A stretch of DNA of 64,000 nt, taken from the NCBI GenBank assembly GCA_963735175.1, contig CAVTJX010000016.1, positions 1 to 64,000 of the forward strand, written 5' to 3'. A model generated the notes under the pieces. The model was given only the letters and a program-made list of their open reading frames with translations. It was not told where the DNA came from and did no database searches. Both the position numbers and the translations under genes were made by a program. The number at the start of each line of letters is the position of its first letter. Positions within the stretch are counted from its first letter, which is position 1. Of the stretch, positions 19,231 to 28,908 are shown piece after piece. This DNA is from CAVTJX01 sp963735175 (lineage in GTDB: Bacteria; Electryoneota; RPQS01).

Positions 19231-20246
19231 GTGCCGCGCCGCAGTCCATTCTCGCCTTCCGTAACGGCTCCATCGGCAACACCCTCGCCGCCGTCCCCGC
19301 CCTGCGCGCGCTGCGCAAGCGATACCCCGACACGGCGCTCAGCGTCGTCGTCGATCCCGTCGGCCAGGAGCTGCTTGCGCATTGCCCGTGGATCACACGG
19401 CTCATCGTCTACGACAAGCACGGCCGCGATCGCGGCCTGGGCGGCTGGCTGCGCGTCGTGCGCGAACTGCGTGCGGTGGCGCCCACGCACGCCGTACTTT
19501 TCAAACGCTTCTTTCGCAACGGGCTGCTCGCCCGGGCTTCGGGCGCGCCTGTCCGTGCGGGGTTTGCCACCGCGGGCCGCGCCCCGTTCCTGAATCGCAC
19601 GCTGCCCTACGACGAGTCGCTGCCCATCGTCGATCTGAACCTCCGCCTCGCCGCGTTGCTCGACGCGCCGCCCGCGGGCCGCGAACTGGAGATCTTTCAT
19701 TCCGATAGTGACCGGCAGTTCGCCCGCGAAATTCTCACGCAGCACAGCCTCGAACCCCGGCGTTTCCTCGTTGCGCACTATGGCGGCCAGACCACTGCGC
19801 CCGATTTTCTGCCCGTCGCGCGCTTTGTGGAGCTGCTGCGCGCGTTCAATGTCCAGGGGGAACCAATGCTGCTCATCGGGCATGGCCGCGCCGAAGCCGC
19901 CTCGGCCGATGCCATTGCCCAGCAGTATCCGCCGGCAATTCCCCGCACGGGGTTGCCGCTGCGGACCACAGCCGCGCTGCTGGAAAAAGCGCGCCTCTTC
20001 CTCGGTTTCAACTCCGGCCCCGCACACATCGCCGCCGCCGTCAATCTGCCCGAATTCATCCTCTACCGACCCGACGCCCACGCGCCCGCGGAGATCCGCA
20101 AGTGGTGTCCGCCCACCGAACTGGCCCACCCGCTGCTGCCGCCGCCGCTGGATGACGATGCCGCCTGGAGCCGCTTCCTCGGCAACGTGCATGCTCTGGC
20201 CGCCACCTTCTCGCCGCAACCTACGTCCCCCTCGCGTGGAACCTGA
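19227..20246 (+). CDS. Glycosyltransferase family 9, second copy
   Basis: 339 residues. It has AFRNGSIGNTLAAVPALRALRKRYP at the N-terminus (a family-9 entry loop with GS in place of GD) and LGFNSGPAHIAAAVNLPEF at the C-terminus. Divergent from its upstream neighbour, so a tandem of differing specificities rather than a recent duplicate. Its stop lies inside the next gene's first codons. Confidence 0.85.
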   Translation: MSAAPQSILAFRNGSIGNTLAAVPALRALRKRYPDTALSVVVDPVGQELLAHCPWITRLIVYDKHGRDRGLGGWLRVVRELRAVAPTHAVLFKRFFRNGLLARASGAPVRAGFATAGRAPFLNRTLPYDESLPIVDLNLRLAALLDAPPAGRELEIFHSDSDRQFAREILTQHSLEPRRFLVAHYGGQTTAPDFLPVARFVELLRAFNVQGEPMLLIGHGRAEAASADAIAQQYPPAIPRTGLPLRTTAALLEKARLFLGFNSGPAHIAAAVNLPEFILYRPDAHAPAEIRKWCPPTELAHPLLPPPLDDDAAWSRFLGNVHALAATFSPQPTSPSRGT

Positions 20247-21213
20247 CACCGTTTCGGTCATCATTCCCAACCTCAACGGCGCGCCCTATCTTCGGGCGTG
20301 CCTTTCGTCGCTGGAGTCGCAGGCCATCGCCCCCCGCCGCCTCGAAATCATCCTCATCGACAACGCCAGCACCGACAACAGCGTCGCCATCGTCGAACGC
20401 CACTTCCCTACAGTGCGTCTCCTTCGCAATGCGCAGAACGTGGGATTCACCCCGGCGATCAACCAGGGCATCGACGCCGCACGCGGTACTTGCATCCTGT
20501 TGCTGAACAACGACACGGAGCTTCTGCCCGGCGCTCTGCCCGCATTGCTCGATGCGCTGGATGCGGGCCCCCCCGAACTGGGTGGCGTGCAGCCGCTGCT
20601 GCTGCGGGCCGCGGATCCGTCGCTCGTCGACAGCGCAGGCATCGCTTTGGAGCCGCGCTTCCGCGCCCGCGACGACCTGCACGGCCAGCCGCGCTCCCTC
20701 GCGCCCGCGTCGCCCACGGAAATCTGGGGCCTTTGCGCAGGCTGCACCCTCATCCGCCGGGACGTGTTCGACCGCTGCGGCGTGTTCGATCCCGATTTCT
20801 TCGCCGAGTGGGACGACGTGGATTTCAGCCTCCGCGCCCGCTGGTGCGGCTTCCGCTTTCTGCTGGTGCCCGCCGCCACCGTGCTGCATCACCGCTCGCC
20901 AACCTCCAATCGCGCCCCCGCCGCCAAGATCGCCCGCCATCGCCGCAATCAGCTCCTCACCATGCTGAAAGCGCTGCCGGCGGGCATGCGTGGCCGGCTC
21001 ATTGGCTACCGCCTGCTGCGCGACCTCTCCATGCTCCCCCATTACCTCCGCCATCACGAACTGCGCGCCATGCTGGGCGTCTGGCGCGAGGCGTTTGCCA
21101 TGCGCGGCGTCATGCACGCGCGGCGTTCGGAGCTGATGCAACAGGCCACACGCTCGTCGGCGGAAATGCGTGCCGATCTTCATGCCTTCATGCGACGGGG
21201 CGCGGCTAAGTGA
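20236..21213 (+). CDS. Glycosyltransferase family 2 (rhamnosyltransferase-like)
   Basis: 325 residues from a GTG at 20236, overlapping the previous stop by 11 bases. GT-A motifs are VSVIIPNLNGAPYLRACL, DNASTDNS and LLLNNDTELLPG; later EWDDVDFSLRARWCGF is typical of family-2 enzymes of the WbbL/rhamnosyltransferase type. Part of the same plus-strand glycosylation operon. Acceptor unknown. Confidence 0.87.
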   Translation: MEPDTVSVIIPNLNGAPYLRACLSSLESQAIAPRRLEIILIDNASTDNSVAIVERHFPTVRLLRNAQNVGFTPAINQGIDAARGTCILLLNNDTELLPGALPALLDALDAGPPELGGVQPLLLRAADPSLVDSAGIALEPRFRARDDLHGQPRSLAPASPTEIWGLCAGCTLIRRDVFDRCGVFDPDFFAEWDDVDFSLRARWCGFRFLLVPAATVLHHRSPTSNRAPAAKIARHRRNQLLTMLKALPAGMRGRLIGYRLLRDLSMLPHYLRHHELRAMLGVWREAFAMRGVMHARRSELMQQATRSSAEMRADLHAFMRRGAAK

Positions 21214-22073
21214 GCGCGCCGCTATCCATCGGCGTCGCCATCCCCGCCTACAACAATGTGGACAGCCTGCGCCGCTGCCTGCAATCCCTCGCGCGATTCG
21301 TTCCCGACGCGGTGGTTGTCGTGGTGGACGACAGCGGCAGCGGCAAAATCGCCCAGGCGCTGCAGCCGGAATTTCCCGGCGTCTGCTGGAAGATTCACGA
21401 CACCAATCGCGGCTTCGGCCGCTCCGCCACCACCGCCGTTGCCGAATGCCCCGCCGACATCGTCATTCTGCTGAACGACGACGTGGAACTGCTGATCGAC
21501 CCCTGCCCCGCCCTGCTCGCCGCCTTCGCCGATCCTGCGCTCTTTGCCGTCACCTTCCACTCGCAGACGGCCACCGGCGAGTTCCGCGAAGGGGCCAAGC
21601 GCCTCGTCTGGCCCCTGGGCTTTCCGCGCATTCTTCACAATGAGCGCGACCAGCGCCCCGCTTATGGCGGCGTGCAGCCCTCCGATTATGCCGTGGGCGG
21701 CCATGCTGCCTATCGCCGCGAGCGGTTTCACGACCTCGGCGGATTTGATTCCCTCTTCGACCCCTTCTACTGGGAAGACGTGGACCTCTGCCAACGCGCC
21801 CGGCGCCGCGACTGGCCCACGATCTACCTCCCATCAATCGAAGTCCGCCACGACGAGCACGGCGCCATCCGCTCCTCCTTCGACGCTACCTACATCCGCG
21901 AGATCACGCTGCGCAACCGCCTGCTGTTCGCCTGGCGGCATCTGCCCGCGCATCTTTGGCCGCTGCACGCGCTGGCGTTGGGTTACGAACTGCTCGCCTC
22001 CGCGCTCTCGCGCGACCGCATTTTTCTGCGCGCCTTTTCCGACGCGCGCGCACGCCGCCGCGCCTCTCGATAG
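21210..22073 (+). CDS. Glycosyltransferase family 2
   Basis: 287 residues from a GTG overlapping the previous TGA. Contains IGVAIPAYNNVDSLRRCLQ, VVDDSGSG, LLNDDVEL and YWEDVDLCQRARRRDW. The last gene of the plus-strand cluster, directly before the terminator at 22075. Resembles enzymes adding sugars to surface polysaccharide; sugar unknown. Confidence 0.87.
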   Translation: MSAPLSIGVAIPAYNNVDSLRRCLQSLARFVPDAVVVVVDDSGSGKIAQALQPEFPGVCWKIHDTNRGFGRSATTAVAECPADIVILLNDDVELLIDPCPALLAAFADPALFAVTFHSQTATGEFREGAKRLVWPLGFPRILHNERDQRPAYGGVQPSDYAVGGHAAYRRERFHDLGGFDSLFDPFYWEDVDLCQRARRRDWPTIYLPSIEVRHDEHGAIRSSFDATYIREITLRNRLLFAWRHLPAHLWPLHALALGYELLASALSRDRIFLRAFSDARARRRASR

Positions 22074-22074
22074 C

Positions 22075-22103
22075 AAAAGCCCGGGATTTCCTCCCGGGCT
22101 TTT
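22075..22103. terminator. Bidirectional terminator between convergent glycan clusters
   Basis: Perfect 12-bp arms AAAAGCCCGGGA (22075-22086) and TCCCGGGCTTTT (22092-22103), with A-rich and T-rich flanks so it works both ways. It overlaps the stop codon of the ATPase gene at 22102. Confidence 0.93.
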
Positions 22104-22797
22104 ACGATGTCTCCAATCCGTAAGCGCTCAGCAATTCCGGTTGCGCCAGCAAGTCGGCGGTCTCTCCCGACCACGCCAGTTCACCCCCCGCCATCACCCA
22201 CGCCCGCCCTCCCAGGCCGCGCATCAAATCCAAATCGTGCGTCACCACCACCAGAATGCGCTCCGGGTTCACCCACTCCCGCAACAACGTCACCATCCGC
22301 CGGTTATAATCCCAGTCGAGGCCAATCGTCGGCTCGTCCAGCACCAGCAGCTTCGGCTCGCGAGCAAGCTGCAGCGCAATCGCCACCAGCCGCCCGTAGC
22401 CTGCCGAAAGATGATACGGATGCTTCTGCGCAATCGCTGCAAACGGAATACCGAGCTGCGCGAAGTAGTCCGCCTTCAGCGCCGCGCCGTTGCCAGTCCA
22501 ATGCTCCAGCTCCGCCTGCACCGAATCTTCAAAATAGATGCTCTCCGGAAATTGAAACACGTACGCAATCTCGCCCTGCTGCTCTCCAACCGCCTGGCCA
22601 TTCAGCAGTACCATTCCCCGCTCGGGTGGCAGCATCCCCGCCAGCAGGTAGCTCAGCGACGACTTGCCCGAGCCCGACGGTCCGCAAATCACGTGCGCCG
22701 TTCCCGCTTCAAACACCGCGCTCACATCTTTCACGGCGCTCCGCACGCCGCCGCGATAGCGCCATGAAAAACTGACGTGGTCCACGCGCAGGCTCAT
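22102..22797 (-). CDS. ECF-type transporter ATPase, second copy, altered signature
   Basis: 231 residues, start ATG at 22797 (overlaps the preceding gene's TGA). Walker A is GPSGSGKSSL and Walker B LLVLDEPTIGLD. The signature reads LSAGYGRL in place of LSGGQ, whereas its partner keeps LSGGQ. An ECF energising subunit fits the FQFPESIYF Q-loop region typical of EcfA. No T component is in the window; a biotin S component is at 6280. Could equally serve another vitamin or metal. Confidence 0.82.
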   Translation of the reverse strand: MSLRVDHVSFSWRYRGGVRSAVKDVSAVFEAGTAHVICGPSGSGKSSLSYLLAGMLPPERGMVLLNGQAVGEQQGEIAYVFQFPESIYFEDSVQAELEHWTGNGAALKADYFAQLGIPFAAIAQKHPYHLSAGYGRLVAIALQLAREPKLLVLDEPTIGLDWDYNRRMVTLLREWVNPERILVVVTHDLDLMRGLGGRAWVMAGGELAWSGETADLLAQPELLSAYGLETS

Positions 22798-23470
22798 AGC
22801 GGCAGCGCCCCGGTGGCGGCCAGCAACTCCTGCCGCAAGCATTCGCGCACGGTTTCGTCCTTCAGCAGCAGATAGCGGTCCGCCTCCGGAAGCCCACGCG
22901 TGTGCGGCAGCACCCACAACAGCCCGCATTGCCCGCGCACGGCGTCCACGCCACGCAGCAGCTCCGCCGTGAAGGCGCATCGAGAAACGAATCGGGTTCG
23001 TCCAAGAGCAAAAACGGCGGCGCCCAGGCCATCGTCGCCGCCAGCGCCACGCGCTGCTTTTGCCCGCCGGAAAGCGCCTCCGGTGGCGATGCGGCCAGCT
23101 CCGTCAGGCCGAAACGCGCAAGCAATCCATCCACGACGCGCCGGATCTCCGACGGCTGCTCGCCCCGCAGTTCCAGCCCCAGTGCAATCTCTTCCTCGAC
23201 CGTCGGCGCGATCATCTGATGATCCGGATTCTGAAACAATATCCCCACGCGGTTGCGCGGGGATTCGTCGCTCTCGCCATGAATGTAAACGCGTCCGCCC
23301 GTCGGCGGCAGCAACCCCGATAGGATGCGCAGCAGCGTCGTCTTGCCGCTCCCGTTCCGTCCCGCCAGCACCACGCGCTCTCCCGTGCCCAGATTCAGAC
23401 TCACATCCGTCAGCAGTGGCGGCTGTCCCGCAAATCCGAAGCTTACTTGCTCGGCTCTAAGTTCGCGCAT
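22794..23470 (-). CDS. ECF-type transporter ATPase, one frameshift
   Basis: About 225 residues when rejoined. Walker A GRNGSGKTTLL, Q-loop FQNPDHQMI (an EcfA mark), signature ALSGGQKQR and Walker B LLLDEPDSFLD. The frame shifts near 22983, just after Walker B; the true C-terminus then continues to TGA at 22794 over the next ATG. Start ATG at 23470 overlaps the 3' end of waaA by 14 bases. Confidence 0.85.
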
Positions 23471-24743
23471 CCAGCGCCTCGCGCAGCCGTTTGGCAATCC
23501 GCCGCGAGGCTTCCGAGCGCGCCTCGACAAATGCCCGCGCTGGCGTGCGCAGCACGGCCTCGAAATCCGCCCGCGTCAGCCAATCCGCCAGCAGTGTCGT
23601 CACCTGCCGGCGTCCTGTCACCACCGCCAGAATCTTTTCCATTTCTGCCATGCGCGCTTCGTGCGACACGCCGATGTTCGGCCCGGTCATCACCGGCAGC
23701 CCCGCCGCCATCGGTTCCAGCACGCTGTGCACACCCTTGCCGAAGCCGCCGCCTACATAAGCGACCTGGCCCACGCGGTAAAGATCCGCCAGAATTCCCG
23801 TGCGGTTGATCAGCAGCACCTGCGCATCAGACACGTTTAGCTTCTGGTCCACGTCGCGCAATTTCAGGTTATATTGCGAACATAAATCCGCGATGCGCGC
23901 CTTCGCCTTCTTCGACGGATCGTGCGGCACGATCACAGTCAGGAGTCCCGGTACGCGCTCGGCCAGTTCGCTGAGCACCGGCAGCAGCAGTTGCTCGTCG
24001 TCCGCGTGCGTGCTGCCCGCTACCAACACGGGCCTCCCCGCGCATGCCGCCTCAACCCCCTCCGGCAGCGGCGCTTTGCGAGCGATCCGCGCCAGCACAC
24101 GGTCAAAGCGCGAGTCGCCCATCGCCTCCACACGCACGCTGTCGCCCACGATGAAACGCGCCCGCCCGGCGTCCTCCGACGACACCGTCATGATTTCCGC
24201 AAACGCCGCATACACCGCCGCATGAAACTGCCGCGCCACCGGCCAGAGCCGCAGTGACTTTGCGTGGAAATTGCCGTTGATCAGGAACGTCGGAATGCCA
24301 CGGTCGTGCGCCTGCCACACAAGGTTCGGCCAGATGTCGTGCTTCGTGATCGCCACCACCGACGGCTGCAGCGCGTCGAGATAGCGTTTCACGTCATCCG
24401 CCATGTCCAACGGACTGTAATCGGCAAAATCAAAATCGCTGCCCTTCTGCGCCGCGGCGCGCGCCGACGGCGAAAAATAGTTCACCACCAGCGCCACCTG
24501 CGCCCGGTCGAACTCCTGCGCCAGTGGCCGCAGCGCCTCCAGCTCGCCCGCCGACGCACAGTGAAACAGCACCACCGGTCGCGCTTCCTTCCGCCGGAAC
24601 AATGCCACGCGTTCCACCAGACCCACGCGCCCCGCCAGTCCCGCGCGCACCTTCGGAATGAACGGCGCAAAAGCGCGTGATCCTCCCCACAGCAGCGGGA
24701 GGATCATGCGATTATAGGCCGCACGGTAGAACGCGGAACTCAA
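23457..24743 (-). CDS. waaA: 3-deoxy-D-manno-octulosonic acid transferase
   Basis: Adds Kdo to lipid A; 428 residues from the TTG at 24743, chosen because it overlaps the upstream stop as TTGA with GGGAG ten bases before. Membrane-proximal hydrophobic N-terminus, catalytic glutamate in ASAGELEAL, VAGSTHADDEQLLL, and the C-terminal VGGGFGKGVHSVLEP. Its presence indicates a Kdo-containing LPS. The frame is intact. Confidence 0.92.
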   Translation of the reverse strand: MSSAFYRAAYNRMILPLLWGGSRAFAPFIPKVRAGLAGRVGLVERVALFRRKEARPVVLFHCASAGELEALRPLAQEFDRAQVALVVNYFSPSARAAAQKGSDFDFADYSPLDMADDVKRYLDALQPSVVAITKHDIWPNLVWQAHDRGIPTFLINGNFHAKSLRLWPVARQFHAAVYAAFAEIMTVSSEDAGRARFIVGDSVRVEAMGDSRFDRVLARIARKAPLPEGVEAACAGRPVLVAGSTHADDEQLLLPVLSELAERVPGLLTVIVPHDPSKKAKARIADLCSQYNLKLRDVDQKLNVSDAQVLLINRTGILADLYRVGQVAYVGGGFGKGVHSVLEPMAAGLPVMTGPNIGVSHEARMAEMEKILAVVTGRRQVTTLLADWLTRADFEAVLRTPARAFVEARSEASRRIAKRLREALDART

Positions 24744-25801
24744 TGTGATTCTGCTCCCGTATCCGTACAAAGACGCTTGACAGCGGCCAGGACCATCAAG
24801 GATGAAGTCTCAAGCATACAACGAAAATGACCTTCCGGACAATGCTCGCTGCCGATAGCCGTGCACGGACGGCAATACAGACCGTGCTCCAGCACTTCAG
24901 CGCGCGCGCGATATGGATAAAAACCGAATTCTTCCACCGTGGGGCCGAAGATCGCCGCGACCGGCGTTCCCACTCCCGCCGCCAGGTGCATCAGCCCCGA
25001 ATCGTTGCTCACCACCGCCGCCGCCTGCGCAAAAATCGCCGCCGCTTCCACAATCGAGCGGCCTCCGAGCGTGACCGCTCCGGGAATCGCGCCGGCAATC
25101 TCGGCCACCAGCGCCTCCTCGGCGGGACCGCCCACCACCAGCACGTCCATCCCTTCCGCGCGCAGACCGCGCCCCAACTCCATCCAGCGCTCCGCCGGCC
25201 AGCGCTTCGTCGCATGCCGCGCTCCCGGGCACAGCGCCACGAACCGCGCGGCGCCCAGTCCCAGCGTGGGCACAAATGCCGTCGCCCACTCGCGCGCCGC
25301 CGCGGGCACAACCAGTTCCAAACCCCGGCCGTCGTCGGTTGCGCCCAGCTTGGTGATCGCGTCGAGGTAGCGCTCCGGCACCGCCTTCCCATCGCCGTAG
25401 AAATTCTTCTTGAACCGGATCAGCAGCCAGCGTCGCAGCCGGTAACGCTTGGCTTTGGTCCAGAACACCGGCAGCGTCGTGGCCCGCAGGAAGGCGCTAC
25501 GCGGACTGTTCTGCAAGTCCACCAGCACCGCATAGCGCCGCGCCAGTTGCCCGCGCAGCCGCCACAGCCCGCCAATGCCTTCACGGCGGTCAAACGTCAG
25601 CACGCGGTCCGGACCGGGAATCAGCCGCGCCGCATCTGCGAACTCGCGCGCCACCAGCAGATGCAGCGAACTGGCCGGAAACCGCTCCCGCAGCCGGCGC
25701 AGCGCCGGCGCGGTCAGCAGAATATCACCCAGCGAAGACAAGCGGATCACGAGGATCGGCTCGTCCGGCCCCGTCGCGCTGCCGTCACTTCGCGATTTCA
25801 A
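24740..25801 (-). CDS. Glycosyltransferase family 9 (heptosyltransferase)
   Basis: About 353 residues. The core begins PILVIRLSSLGDILLTAPALRRL; the C-terminal SNDSGLMHLAAGVGTPVAAIFGPT is classic for WaaC/WaaF. The extra cysteines near the end (CRPC, HFRCM) are usual in a WaaF-like subfamily. The start is unsure: I used TTG at 25801, just before the conserved core and overlapping the apbE stop. Same operon as waaA, into which it overlaps. Confidence 0.85.
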   Translation of the reverse strand: MKSRSDGSATGPDEPILVIRLSSLGDILLTAPALRRLRERFPASSLHLLVAREFADAARLIPGPDRVLTFDRREGIGGLWRLRGQLARRYAVLVDLQNSPRSAFLRATTLPVFWTKAKRYRLRRWLLIRFKKNFYGDGKAVPERYLDAITKLGATDDGRGLELVVPAAAREWATAFVPTLGLGAARFVALCPGARHATKRWPAERWMELGRGLRAEGMDVLVVGGPAEEALVAEIAGAIPGAVTLGGRSIVEAAAIFAQAAAVVSNDSGLMHLAAGVGTPVAAIFGPTVEEFGFYPYRARAEVLEHGLYCRPCTAIGSEHCPEGHFRCMLETSSLMVLAAVKRLCTDTGAESH

Positions 25802-26795
25802 AATGCCCAGCCAGCGTACCCGCTTCCGCCGCTTTACTCTCGCCCTGCAACAGCACGTAGCCGTTGACCGCCGCCTTGCCTGTCGCGTCAAAACCCTCGC
25901 CGCCATTCACAAACATGGCATAGGCCAACGCCTGCGCGGTCGCCGCGTCCGCGGCCTGCACAATGGCGCCCGAGTATTTTTCCGCCGGCAGACCTGTGCG
26001 CGGATCGAGCAGCGAGTGATACGCCTTGCCACCGGCGTTAAACCTGCCTTCGGTCGAAGCCGCCAGCGCCACACCGCCCGCCGGCACCCACACCGATGCC
26101 CACGCGCTGTCACCCTCGGCCGGATTCGGCAGCGTCACGCGAAAGCCGCGTTTGTCGGGCGGATCACCTACTGTGCGGCACACGTGAGGCGTACGGACCA
26201 GCGCCGTGCGAATCCCCTTCGCCGCAAGCTGCTCCACTGCCAGATCCAGCGCGTACCCCAGCGCGATCTCTCGCACGTCAAACCGCATTCCCTTGCGCGC
26301 CAGCAGGATCGAATTCCCCGCCACAAACATTCCGCCGTTCGCTACCAGCACCTTGGCGGTGTCCAGCTCGGCCTGCGTCGGAATCCGCGGCTGGGAATCG
26401 AATCCCCAGATATCGAGCATCGGACCGTAGCGAATGTCAAAAGCCTGCCCCGATGCATCGTACAGACGCAGCGATTTCATCAGCATCTCGAACACCGGCG
26501 GATCGGCGGTGATCGACTGCTGCCCGGCTCCGCGCGAAATGCCTGAAACCTGGTTGTCCGGGCCTTGCTGCAGCACCTTCTTGTCCCAGTCTGCCATCTG
26601 CGCAAAGATTTCCGCGTAGAGCGGCTGCATGTCTTCGAGCTTGATGCCGGGATCAAACACCGTAATCGTCACATCGGTGCCCAGCACCCGCCGCGTTTCC
26701 GTCGGCGCAACCTTTTTGGCGCAACCACTCAGCAGCGAGAATGCCAGCACCAGCGCCGCGAACACCAGACATCGGAAGTTCCGGGAATGCCACAT
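25785..26795 (-). CDS. apbE: FAD:protein FMN transferase, lipoprotein
   Basis: Attaches FMN covalently to threonines of Rnf/Nqr subunits or related flavoproteins outside the cytoplasmic membrane. 336 residues with a lipoprotein signal ending LLSGC. Conserved features are RRVLGTDVTITVFD near the start, DIRYGPMLDIWGFD, and the metal-binding HSLLDPRTGLPA. Intact frame. It sits between tyrS and a heptosyltransferase with no clear functional tie. Confidence 0.9.
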   Translation of the reverse strand: MWHSRNFRCLVFAALVLAFSLLSGCAKKVAPTETRRVLGTDVTITVFDPGIKLEDMQPLYAEIFAQMADWDKKVLQQGPDNQVSGISRGAGQQSITADPPVFEMLMKSLRLYDASGQAFDIRYGPMLDIWGFDSQPRIPTQAELDTAKVLVANGGMFVAGNSILLARKGMRFDVREIALGYALDLAVEQLAAKGIRTALVRTPHVCRTVGDPPDKRGFRVTLPNPAEGDSAWASVWVPAGGVALAASTEGRFNAGGKAYHSLLDPRTGLPAEKYSGAIVQAADAATAQALAYAMFVNGGEGFDATGKAAVNGYVLLQGESKAAEAGTLAGHFEIAK

Positions 26796-26858
26796 GGCCG
26801 TTTCCTCACACTATTTTCTTCGGTCCAGAGACTGTTCAATAAAAAATTGACCGGCACA

Positions 26859-28080
26859 TCATGCGGCGGGGACGAGTCTCACAAAGAACCGCTTCCCCAC
26901 CTTCAGCAGCCGCGGCTGCGCGACCGTCACCCGCGCCATCACATCCGCAACTTTTTCACCGTCGAGCTGCACGCCGCCGCCCTCAATCAGCCGCCGCGCT
27001 TCGGAATTCGACTTCGCCCCCCCCGAGTCCACGATCAGCTTCGCCAGCGGAATCTCGCCGTTTTCCGGGCACCCGGTACTCCGCCACATCCTCCGGCACT
27101 TCCTTCTTGGCAAAGAGCTTATCGAACTCCGCTTCCGCCTGCTCCGCGGCCGCGCGCGAATGATAGAGTGCCACCAGCTCCCGTGCCAGACGGCGCTTGG
27201 CGTCGCGAGGATTCATCCGCCCGCCGCTCATCTCCGCACCCACGGCTTTAATCTCCTCCGTTGGCACTTCCGTCGCAAGCGTCAGATAGGGCACAATCAT
27301 CGTATCAGGAATCGACAGCGTCTTGCCGTAGATTTCCTGCGCCGGTTCGTGGATGCCGATGTAATTGCCCAACGACTTCGACATCTTGTCCACACCATCC
27401 GTCCCCGGCAGCAACGGCAACATGAGGCACACCTGCGGCTCCAGACCGAACTTCTCCTGCAGCGTGCGCCCCAGCAACAGGTTGAATTTCTGGTCCGTCC
27501 CCCCCAGCTCCACGTCGGACTTCAGGGCCACCGAATCGTAAGCCTGCAACAGCGGATACATGAATTCGAGAATCGAAATCGGCTGTTTCGCCGTGTAACG
27601 CTTGTCAAAGTCGTCCCGCTCCAGCATCTGCGCCACCGTCGCATACGACGTCAGGCGGATAAAATCATACGGCGAGAGTGTTCCTAACCATTCCGAATTG
27701 AAACGGATTTGCGTCTTTTCGGGATCAAGATCTTAAACACCTGCTCGCGATACGTCTCCGCGTTCCGCTGAATATCTTCCTCCGTCATCGCCGGTCGCGT
27801 CTTCGAACGCCCCGAGGGATCCCCCACACGCCCCGTAAAGTCTCCGATTAAAAACACCACCGTGTGTCCCAGATCCTGAAACTGTTTCAGCTTGCGGATG
27901 GAAACGGTATGCCCGATATGCAGGTCCGGCGCGGTGGGATCGAAGCCTTCTTTCACGATCGAGAGGCGTGCCGGTCTTCACCGACCGCGCCAGCTTGCGT
28001 TCGAGTTCTTCGACCTGGATCACTTCCTCCGCGCCCCGCAGGAGGAGACGAAGTTGTTCTTTGACAGGCGGAAAATTCAC
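26859..28080 (-). CDS. tyrS: Tyrosyl-tRNA synthetase with three frameshifts
   Basis: Class I tRNA synthetase of the HIGH/KMSKS (TyrZ-like) subtype. Signature motifs are DLHIGH and DKMSKSLGN. The C-terminus is an S4 domain (SNSEARRLIEGGGVQLDGEKV). The frame changes near 27960, 27725 and 27068. Each part continues the conserved protein, so an essential gene is broken only on paper. Rebuilt length is about 406 residues. Starts five bases after the smpB stop. Confidence 0.9.
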
Positions 28081-28084
28081 AGCG

Positions 28085-28566
28085 TCACCGGTTAGTCTTC
28101 AGGCGGCTCTTCATTTCGCGGTCGATCTCGCGGCTCATCCGCGCCTTCTTCCTTTTGCCGTCGCTTGTCATACATTTTCTTGCCCTGCGCCACGGCGATC
28201 TCCACTTTCAGGTACGGCCCCTTAAAGTAAAGCGTCAGCGGAATCACCGTGTTGCCCTTCTCCTCGATCTGCCGCTTCAGCTTGCGCAGTTCCTCGGAAT
28301 GCAGCAGCAGTTTCCGCCGCCGCCGCTCCTCATGCTCAGTATAGCCCCGGTCGCGGTAGGCGTCGAGATGCTCAGATTGTAAAGAAACAGCTCCCCATTC
28401 TCGAAGGCCGCGTAAGAATCCACCAGCCCCACATGACCCGCCCGCACGGACTTGACTTCCGTGCCGAACAAGGCGATGCCAGCCTCGAAGCGCTGGAAGG
28501 ATAAAGTAGTCATGCCAGGCCTTGCGGTTCTTGGCGACCAGCTTAGAAGGGGTCTTTCTCTTCCAT
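28085..28566 (-). CDS. smpB: SsrA-binding protein SmpB, several frameshifts
   Basis: Partner of tmRNA in ribosome rescue. The middle reads RFEAGIALFGTEVKSVRAGHVG and FENGELFLYNLSI; the later part YDKRRQKEE and C-terminal EIDREMKSRLKTNR fit SmpB. Joining needs frame changes near 28548, 28497, 28345 and 28143. The ATG at 28566 has no ribosome site and lies right after a promoter. Rebuilt length is about 158 residues. Confidence 0.82.
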
Positions 28567-28574
28567 GAATAAGG

Positions 28575-28603
28575 AAATTAAGTGGTTTTTCCCGGAAATG
28601 CAA
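28575..28603 (-). promoter_or_regulatory. Candidate promoter of smpB
   Basis: Minus strand TTGCAT (28603-28598), 17 bases, TAATTT (28580-28575). The predicted start of transcription is within a few bases of the ATG at 28566, implying a nearly leaderless mRNA. Confidence 0.45.
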
Positions 28604-28632
28604 GCTCCGCCGAGAATGCCCAAGAATCGCCC

Positions 28633-28661
28633 TTGACAAAGACCACTTAATCTCGTAAATT
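28633..28661 (+). promoter_or_regulatory. Promoter of tRNA-Leu
   Basis: TTGACA (28633-28638), 17-base spacer, TAAATT (28656-28661); a TATAAT at 28661-28666 overlaps it. The tRNA begins at 28675. Confidence 0.75.
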
Positions 28662-28674
28662 ATAATTCTTCGTT

Positions 28675-28761
28675 GCTGGAGTGGTGGAATTGGTAGACTC
28701 GCTAGGTTCAGGACCTAGTGCTCGCAAGGGCGTGCGGGTTCGAAGTCCGCCTCCAGCACCA
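28675..28761 (+). tRNA. tRNA-Leu (anticodon CAG)
   Basis: 87 bases with acceptor arms GCTGGAG and CTCCAGC, anticodon stem CTAGG/CCTAG around loop TTCAGGA (anticodon CAG), and the long variable arm of class II tRNAs. T-loop GTTCGAA. The 3' ACCA is encoded. Confidence 0.96.
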
Positions 28762-28765
28762 ATGG

Positions 28766-28800
28766 AAACAAGCATTTGACTTTGTGAGTGCTTGTTTTTT
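28766..28800 (+). terminator. Terminator of tRNA-Leu
   Basis: Arms AAACAAGCA (28766-28774) and TGCTTGTTT (28789-28797) followed by T. Confidence 0.85.
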
Positions 28801-28871
28801 AGAGTATCCAATCTGATTGCTCAATCTGCGCTGATTTTGTGCCTCGAGCTTGCCGTATTCACGGGTAGTTC

Positions 28872-28908
28872 AAACGCCGACCTGTCACTCAGGGTCGGCG
28901 TTTTTTTG
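28872..28908 (+). terminator. Second terminator, overlapping the methyltransferase 3' end
   Basis: Arms AAACGCCGACC (28872-28882) and GGTCGGCGTTT (28893-28903) and a seven-T run on the plus strand. It may also serve the minus-strand methyltransferase whose stop is at 28889. Confidence 0.8.
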
